A stretch of DNA of 64,000 nt. Origin: Hygrophila difformis (lineage: Eukaryota > Streptophyta > Magnoliopsida > Lamiales > Acanthaceae). Location of the stretch: assembly GCA_030278955.1 (NCBI GenBank), contig JAOANR010000010.1, positions 28,212,174 to 28,276,173 of the forward strand, written 5' to 3'. This document shows positions 57,511 to 64,000 of this stretch, piece after piece (position 1 is the first letter of the stretch; each line of letters begins with the position of its first letter). The notes under the pieces were generated by a model. The model saw nothing but the letters and a program-made list of their open reading frames with translations, searched no databases and was not told the DNA's origin. The position numbers and the translations under genes are program-made.

Positions 57511-57830
57511 CTCCTCAATCCATTGGGGTAGATAATATAAAGATAAAATGCCCTGAAGGATGGAAAGAAATACGAGTAATATTCGACATTACGGAAAAGA
57601 TTAACCGTTTTCCATGTGATGACTTATACTACTTGCAGCAGCCATCAATTGGAACCTATGAAGGAACAATTGAAATTGCAGGACACGAGATCAGAGTCTT
57701 AGGCACCGCCGGAAAAGACAATGGGGTTATGATTTTGGGATTAAGTTTTCTCGAAAATCATAAACCATGGGTAAGAAAGGATAATGGTATAGAATTTAAT
57801 CTGAAGGGTCACACCATCAGAATTAAATGA
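57474..57830 (+). CDS. Caulimovirid small ORF of unknown function
   Basis: 118 aa, intact, between movement protein and pol, overlapping both (37 bases, and ATGA). It contains IEIAGHEIRVLGTAG and VMILGLSFL, faintly like a retropepsin-type fold but without an Asp-Ser/Thr-Gly site. I do not recognise it. Confidence 0.6.
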   Translation: MAYKGKEFIKDLTPQSIGVDNIKIKCPEGWKEIRVIFDITEKINRFPCDDLYYLQQPSIGTYEGTIEIAGHEIRVLGTAGKDNGVMILGLSFLENHKPWVRKDNGIEFNLKGHTIRIK

Positions 57831-59884
57831 CAAGTCCATTCTCCATTTATATCTCAGTAGGGATAATATATGAAGAATATAAGTCAGAATATTTCGCAGC
57901 TTATATTGATTCAGGATCAGGTATTTGCACGGCAAAACCAGGAGTTTTCCCTAGCGAAGCTATGGAATCATTACCCATTATTGCAGGAAGAGATTTTTCC
58001 CAAAAAATCTTAGTACTAAATAAGGGTATTCGACAAGCCAATATCATGATTGGAGGAGCATTTGGTACACCTTGGTATAAGGTAAAAACGCCTCCTATTT
58101 ACTTTCATGACACAGGAGCGGATATTTTGTTAGGGAACAATTTTATACAATCCTTTACAAAATATGTTCAAGATAACAAAAGAAATTTGTTAATATTTAC
58201 CACAAGTTGTGGAAATGAGATACAGGTGTTGCGCAGGGAAAAGGCATTCAACAGGTTAATGCCTATATTATTTCGCAGCAAACGTGGTGATAATGATGCC
58301 AAACTAACCCATCCAAAAATGCAGGATAAAAGAAAGTTTGGTAAGGCTTTGTTGTCTTTTAGACAGCAAGGATTTGATGAAGCTTCTATTGAGGAAATTA
58401 TAAACCTCAAAGAAGCAATGCAGGAAATGAAGTCATTAAATATAACTTCACTAGACATTGATGGGGAAACTAAATTGTCCCTCGAAAATGTCAAAAGACT
58501 TATCCAGAGAAACTTTAACGAGGATCCTCTGGCATGGTGGGATAAAAACAAGATCGAAGCTACTCTACAGGTAAAAGAACAATATAAATATGAGTATGTT
58601 CGATACAAACCCATCTTAATGAATATGCAGGATAAGAAAGATATGCAGCAAATTATCAAGGAGCATATTGATCTTAAACTCATCGAGCCTGGAGTCTCAG
58701 CTTATAGTAGCCCTGGATTCTTGGTAAGAAACCACGGTGAAATAAAGAGAGGTAAACCCAGGTTGGTAATAAACTATCAAGGTATTAACAAAATAATACA
58801 GTTTGATGGTTATTACATTCCGAGTAGAGAACACTTAATTGATTGCATCAAAGGTGCTAAAGTGTTTTCTAAATTTGATTGCAAATCTGGTTTCTATCAG
58901 ATTAAGATGGAGAATGAGTCGAAGAAATTCACAGCATTCTCCACCCCACAAGGGCAATATATTTGGAATGTTATGCCAATGGGGCTTTCTAATGCCCCTC
59001 AGATATTCCAAAGAAAGATGGATAATCTATTTAAGGATTATCTAGAGTTTATGTTCGTCTACATAGATGACATTCTGATTGCATCTCGAAATATTAAAGA
59101 GCATATTAAACATCTTGAAATATTTTCTGATGCATGTCACAGGGAAGGTCTAGTTCTCTCTGAGAAAAAGGTCACTATCGCTGCTAACAAAATTGAATTC
59201 TTAGGAGTTCAAATTGATGAAGCAGGAATAGAGTTACAGGAACACATTGTGGAGAAAATCCGCAATTTTCCTGATACATTAAAAGATAAGAAACAACTTC
59301 AGAGTTTCTTAGGAGTTGTAAATTTTGCGGGCATGTTTATTAAAGACCTTGCAAAATATAGAAAGGATTTTAGACCACTCCTGAAAGAGACTGAAAGCTC
59401 TAGATGGAAATGGGAAGAAATCCATACCAAGAGAATTCGTGAACTAAAGCAAGTCTGCAATAGCTTGCCAAAACTCGCGATACCTCAGGATGAGGATGAG
59501 CTGGTAGTCTACACAGACGCCAATGATTTTCGATGGGCAGGAGTGCTCATGAGAAAAACAACTACGGGTCAAGAACCTTGTAGATACACGGGAGGGTTGT
59601 TCACTGAACAACAAGCCAAACTGGCATATTAACGAAAAGGAATTCTTTGCAGTATGGAAAACATTTAAAAAATGGCCTTTATTCTTACTTGCAAAGAAAT
59701 TTGTATTAAAAGTTGATAATACTAATGTTAGGGCTTTTTTAAAAAATAAACTTGAATCAAAAATTGAAAAAGCTCGTATTATCAGATGGCAAGCTGAATG
59801 TCAATATTATACTTATGATATTGATGTTATAAAATCTCATGAAAATGTTCTTGCAGATTTCCTAACGAGAGATGGAAGCATTTG
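57827..59884 (+). pseudogene. Caulimovirid protease-RT-RNase H, one frameshift
   Basis: Aspartic protease (YIDSGSG, near residue 28), then RT: SKFDCKSGFYQIK, MPMGLSNAPQIFQRK and the active site FVYIDDILIAS near residue 411. RNase H begins with VVYTDANDFRWAGVL near 560. After 601 codons the frame stops at 59630-59632 because of a one-base change in phase, and the rest of RNase H continues in another frame to 59884. No other break is visible, so the copy is young or recently active. The last bases (59760 on) occur again at 4208. Confidence 0.92.
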
Positions 59885-61162
59885 AAGCTGATTCCATCAT
59901 TACGAGATTTAGGCACCTCAGAGAAAACCTAGAGGAGCTATCGAAGCATTTTGGACAGCTCGAGATCAATGCACGAGTAGCTGGCCAAATACAACAGAGC
60001 GATGTGGACATGGTCCGCAACAATATACGAACCTCCCATATAGCAATGACAGCACTATGGGAAACAGTATTAGAGCCAATCAGGAAAGCGTCAGCTTCCC
60101 TGGTAAACAAAGAGAAATGTGCCCAAAAAGCTAAAGTGGTCACATATGAAGAAGCAGATTCAAGCACTGCTTCAAAGGAACCATTGTCGGATACCGACAA
60201 AAATGTTGAGCAAGAGGAAAGTCACATTTCCGAAAGCTCAAGTCAACCCACTGCCTCTGGGGTAAAAGAGGAAGAAATTAACCTTAGGCCAATGACAGGC
60301 ACCTCTAAGGTTAATTCAGACGAGAAGGTCCTATCTACTGCCTGGCTGGACTACCAAGGAAAATGGGAACAACTGGTTTCCAAAAAGGGAATTAACCCTA
60401 GCAAAACAGTAATCGAGACATCCGGGAGATACAACAGGGTATGGATGCTCGAAGGATCGAAACCAGAAGAGGTTCGAAAGTGGTATGACTTTGGAGCATT
60501 AGCATCTGTTCATACTACATCACCAGGGTTTCCGGAAATCGAAAAACTTCCGGGATGGATAAGTAGTGCGGTGCACGAATCATGGCAGAACAACCCGCAC
60601 CTGCAAAGAGGAGATATTCTGGAGCTTAAGTTCATTTCAGCGGCACCAGAAATAGTCGGAAAAGGTTCTTATCCGGTCTTTCAATTTATTAAATTACAGA
60701 CCTGATATGATTGCCTTCAACAGAGTTAAGTCTATGGATGAGAAGGCACCATTGGTATCTTCAATCAGCGAAGATGAAATCTCCACCCGACGAGCATGGG
60801 GATTCTGGGTCTGTCTCACCGAGATGGAAAAGGTTAAATATCCGTTTAAAATATTCTCAAACAATTTAAATGGATCGTTCCTGGTTAATTCTTTAACAGG
60901 GAAAAGCACAGAGTTTGCGGAAACCTCATTCGAAAAGAAGAGGTTACTCATCTGGGAAAACAAGTTGCCAGCAACCGAGTCTACCAGAAAAAAGGCATGT
61001 AACATGATGCATGTTGGCCAATGGGATAACCACATATGCCCATATTGTGCAGAACAGGAGAAACCCCTATTCGGTACAAAGATCCGGGTAACCCAGAAAA
61101 AATCCGGACCCGAACAGGACAAAGGGAAGAAACGTCCAAAAAACTTTCACAAGCCAAAGTAA
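59872..61162 (+). pseudogene. Caulimovirid last ORF (ORF VI position), copy 2
   Basis: It starts 13 bases before the pol stop. A 277-codon frame (59872-60705) is followed in another phase by 60707-61162; at about 60698 copy 1 is two bases longer. Part one has a helical N-terminus, an acidic Ser-rich middle, and a domain with WLDYQGKWEQL and RYNRVWMLEG. Part two has CPYC and a basic tail. The position is that of the transactivator/viroplasmin gene, but I see no motif that proves it. Confidence 0.65.
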
Positions 61163-61342
61163 GATTAGCTGGATGTAAAAGAAAGAGAGGTGTCGGCAAC
61201 ACTCATAATTAAAAGCCGACAAAGGAGGGCAGAGTAGCTGGCAGAAAGTGGCCGACAAGAGAAGGTGGAAAGTTGACAAAAGCCACCTAACGCAATAATT
61301 CAAAAAAGGACAATAATGTAGCCGGTGGAAATTAAGGCCAAG

Positions 61343-61419
61343 TGACGAACGCAGTGACGTCACAAGGATTTAGAGGAAGATTGGAATCCGGGGCTGAAGT
61401 CCGCGGGCGCCTATAAATA
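61343..61419 (+). promoter_or_regulatory. 35S-type promoter with as-1-like element, copy 2
   Basis: TGACGAACGCAGTGACG at 61343-61359 has two TGACG sites seven bases apart, the layout of the as-1 element of the CaMV 35S promoter (bZIP/TGA factor site). TATAAATA follows at 61412-61419. Confidence 0.78.
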
Positions 61420-61880
61420 AAGGAGTTTGAAGCAGATGGAAGGCATCGAAAATTCCTCCCAACTCTTCAAAGTATTTGTAATATTTCTCTTTCTGCATAT
61501 TTCCTTTCAAGTCTGTAAAAGTATGGGGTATTCCCCCAAGAGTCTTGTATCCTTCATGAGGAACTAAGTGTCTGTCTTCTCCGTTAGGAGAAATTATGTT
61601 TAAATAATATTTTTAATATTTCTTCAGTAAAATCCAGGCTTCCAAATATCCCAAATATCCCGATAATATAATTAAAACCCTTTATTCATATCTTGATACG
61701 TCCTAAGGTAGGAAACGAAATAGGACCGTGCTGTTTGTTGCTGAAGGAGCCAAGAATCGGTGAACCATCGGTCGCGGCTGCGTGGTTGGAGGAAGTCCGT
61801 AAAATCCCGGAGCTTAGGAAACCCGGCAGCAAGGCGGTCAAAGCCAAGGTATGAAGTTTAGTGCTTAATTTAATTATCGG
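61420..61880 (+). other. Pararetroviral leader, copy 2
   Basis: No long ORF. Ends near GCTTAATTTAATTATCGG, where copy 1 carries element A. Confidence 0.6.
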
Positions 61881-61889
61881 AAGCATGAT

Positions 61890-62209
61890 GGGCTGATATT
61901 GGACTAATGATAATGAAGAAACTAAAATCTGGGGTCAAAATGAAATAAAGTAAAAGTTGGTAGGGTTAATTGAAGTTTGAAAAAGTCAAAATAGTCTAAA
62001 TGGCCTTAATTTGGTCAAAGATGGTTTCTAATGGCCTAAAATTGGAAATTGATTTCATAATGGCCCAAATGTGGAAATGGTGCCTTGTAATGGCCTAAAA
62101 AATTCATTTCCTCATATACCTTAGACGAGTTTACAATGTCATAATATTACCATAATGGCCAAATATATACCTTAGACGAGTTTACAATGTCATAATATTA
62201 TCTATTTAA
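61890..62209. repeat. Right inverted-repeat arm around the caulimovirid
   Basis: Mirror of 54254-54532 (see there). It also holds a direct ~56-bp duplication of ATACCTTAGACGAGTTTACA with AATGTCATAATATT. The arms end in TTAA on both sides. Confidence 0.7.
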
Positions 62210-62214
62210 TCCAG

Positions 62215-62798
62215 GTGATATCCAAGCTAACGGATGGAAAATCCACTCACATACCATATCGAGATTCAAAGCTGACACGATTGTTGCAATCTTTTCTCAG
62301 TGGCCATGGCCGAGTTTCTGTATGTTCTGATGCTACTAACATTTGTAAATCTTGGACTAGAGATTTCCTTCTCCAATATCTTACTGATGAGATTTTAATT
62401 ATATTTACAGCTTAATGAGAATACTTATTTTCATCTTTCTCTAGCTTATTTGCACAGTCACACCTGCCTCTAGCAATACTGAAGAAACACACAACACTCT
62501 TAAGTTTGCACAACGCAGTAAGCAGGTTGAAATTAAGGCCTCTCAAAACAAGGTGAGATAATGTGCACCTCTAATTAAGCTTTTAAGCTGGAAAAATTTT
62601 CAGACCATAAGAGCTCCTACTAATCTTTCCTTTATTCATCCTGAATAGGTTTTGGATGAGAAGTCTCTCATTAAAAAGTATCAGAAAGAAATATCCAATC
62701 TAAAGCAAGAGCTTCAGCAATTAAAGCGTGGTATGATGCAGAAAGAAAATTTGACAGCACCAAGCCAAGAAGCTCTAGCTAATTTGAAGAAGCTCCAG
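62215..62798 (+). pseudogene. Kinesin-7 motor-end fragment, three exons, copy 2
   Basis: Exons 62215-62319, 62445-62552 and 62649-62798, identical to 17843-18426 in reading frame and splice sites. It starts directly after the right arm of the inverted repeat, at an AG acceptor. Upstream motor exons are absent. Confidence 0.9.
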
Positions 62799-63452
62799 GT
62801 GGGTGCACTAACAATCAGCATCAAAGTTTGTATATGTAAAATTCTATTGTTTATCCAAACGTACTATTGTTTATTTTCCATTCAATGCATGCAAATCAAA
62901 ATATAAGTAAAAATAATCCAACAGTATATTTAAATAAAGGTAACCTTAATAATTTCTAAGAGTTGTGATGAGGAGAGGCGCTAGAAATATGTGAAGGCAA
63001 ATACTATATGCATGTGAAAAACGAGTTTGACAAAATAAGATTTGGCGTTTTTTAATTTTTTTTTTTATTTTTAAGAAAAAGAAAGAGACATGATGCATGG
63101 CTGCAGGTAGGGTTGACCTTTAAAAAAATAAAAAAGTGAAGAAACGAGGAAAACAAAAAAGCAAATAGGGGTCAAGAGAGGAGAGGAGAGGAGGAGGACC
63201 AATTCATCCATTTGCTGGCGTTGAATTAAATTAAAGGGATCTTCTATTATAAATGTACAGATCGAATTTCTAACAGAGACGATGACTAATTAAGGATAAT
63301 GGGAAAATGGATCTTCCTTCAAGAACCTTAATTGCTTTCTTGATGAGCTTAATTATTAGAGACTAGCTAAGTGCTTGAGCTTCTTCGTCTTCTTCCACTT
63401 GAAAGAAGATAGGAAAGGAGAAGTAATAACAAAGAAACAACGAAGATAAATC

Positions 63453-63595
63453 TTACTCAAGCTTTTCAGACTGAGCTTGAGCTGCAGCATGTGCTTGAAG
63501 GGCTTGGGCAGCAACAATTGCCTGAGCAGCAGCCATTGTAGTAGCTGATGGTGCAATTGGAACTTGACTAAGAGTGCCCATTGTAGTGGTTGCAG
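63453..63595 (-). pseudogene. Ala/Gln-rich C-terminal exon, copy 2
   Basis: Identical to 19081-19223. Confidence 0.5.
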
Positions 63596-63715
63596 CTAAA
63601 GATTATGAGGAGGGTGATTAAACTTGCAAACAATTATTTGATGATGCAATTGTGTTATTTTGTAGTCACCGCCTGCATGATATTTTGTTTTCTCTAATTT
63701 GTCCAACTTCTGTAG

Positions 63716-63927
63716 ACTGACCTCGAAGAAACTAAAGCATAAGAAAATGCAAAATTACAAAATGCCTTGCAAGAGGTTCAACATAAGTTTGACGAAACCA
63801 AAGACATGCTTTTAAGGAAAAGGAGGCTGTAAAATTGGCTGCTGAGTTAGCTCTTGTTGTACATGAGGTTCCTGTTGTTAACCATGAGATGATGGATAAA
63901 CTGAGCACTAAAAATGAAAAACTCAAG
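63716..63927 (+). pseudogene. Myosin XI fragment, first exon, copy 2
   Basis: Identical to 19344-19555, with the same premature TAA and the same frameshift, so both copies share the damage. The next exon would start just after the window end. Confidence 0.88.
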
Positions 63928-64000
63928 GCATGCTACGAATAATAATTCATGGGTTTCTATTGTGGTTGTTAGTCTTTGAATACTTGCTTCATCCCATTAT

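Larger units (their letters stand above)
54583..61880 (+). mobile_element. Near-complete endogenous caulimovirid (pararetrovirus), copy 2
   Basis: Order: tRNA-iMet site, small coiled-coil ORF, coat protein, movement protein, small ORF, pol, last ORF, 35S-type promoter, leader. ORFs overlap by a few to about 50 bases or by ATGA, as in Caulimoviridae. Coat before movement protein differs from genus Caulimovirus and recalls cavemo- and solendoviruses; the genus is left open. Only two frame breaks are visible (near 59630 and 60698). Confidence 0.88.
52920..64000 (+). mobile_element. Helitron-like element with captured gene fragments, copy 2 (runs off window)
   Basis: The start TCTATACTATAAACGG follows an A, as Helitrons insert between A and T and begin TC; plant Helitron ends often read TCTATACTAT. 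Behind it come exon pieces of an unknown gene, SET/NRP, then (after the 54254-62209 insertion) kinesin-7, an unknown minus-strand exon and myosin XI. No Rep/helicase ORF is seen, so it would be non-autonomous. The 3' end lies outside the window. Confidence 0.65.
59760..64000 (+). repeat. Second copy of 4208-6335 plus 17501-19628, lacking element A
   Basis: Offset 44372 is constant from 17501/61873 to the window end, without indels. The part left of the A site shows about two dozen small differences. Confidence 0.95.

Overview
The window is eukaryotic and plant-nuclear. It holds nested LTR retrotransposons, an endogenous plant pararetrovirus, MITEs, and exon pieces of typical plant genes (kinesin-7, myosin XI, CIPK, BRR2, SET/NRP) that still have GT..AG introns. 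It suggests a repeat-rich dicot; the species cannot be named from the sequence. I see no complete, ordinary host gene.

Layout. 1-3707: 3' part of a minus-strand Tekay-like Ty3/gypsy element (C). 3708-4207: gap of exactly 500 N. 4208-6335: end of an endogenous caulimovirid (copy 1). 6336-17500: a complete, very young Tekay-like element (A) with 2.6-kb LTRs and TSD ATTAT. 17501-23890: exon fragments of at least five unrelated host genes. 23897-26207: truncated LTR (B). 26208-28838: plus-strand gypsy pol tail and LTR. 28839-36541: degenerate minus-strand gypsy element (E). 36546-38171: gypsy scraps. 38175-52286: a minus-strand LTR (G) split by a foldback element, a gypsy tail, a MITE and a complete 9.8-kb non-autonomous element (D, TSD ACATA). 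52287-52559: Stowaway MITE. From 52920: a Helitron-like 5' end leading into captured exons, interrupted at 54254-62209 by a nearly complete endogenous caulimovirid (copy 2) between inverted repeats, then the same kinesin/myosin fragments as at 17.8-19.6 kb.

59760-64000 repeats 4208-6335 joined to 17501-19628, but without element A. It therefore shows the empty site of A. The right flank of A shows no indels over 2.1 kb, whereas the left flank, next to the N gap, differs by about two dozen mostly single-base indels. This suggests a duplicated haplotype or unpolished contig end as much as a true tandem duplication.

Most interesting signals: (1) LTRs B, D and G carry, at the same relative place, tandem arrays of short hairpins whose stems covary; in B the loop matches the tRNA T-arm/B-box. 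(2) These LTRs share a donor and acceptor pair that would define a 1.5-1.7-kb intron inside the LTR. (3) A small coiled-coil ORF before gag is conserved between A and D, although D has lost gag and most of pol. (4) D carries a spliced antisense gene of the plant transposon-protein type. (5) The caulimovirid is almost open in all reading frames and lies between inverted repeats.
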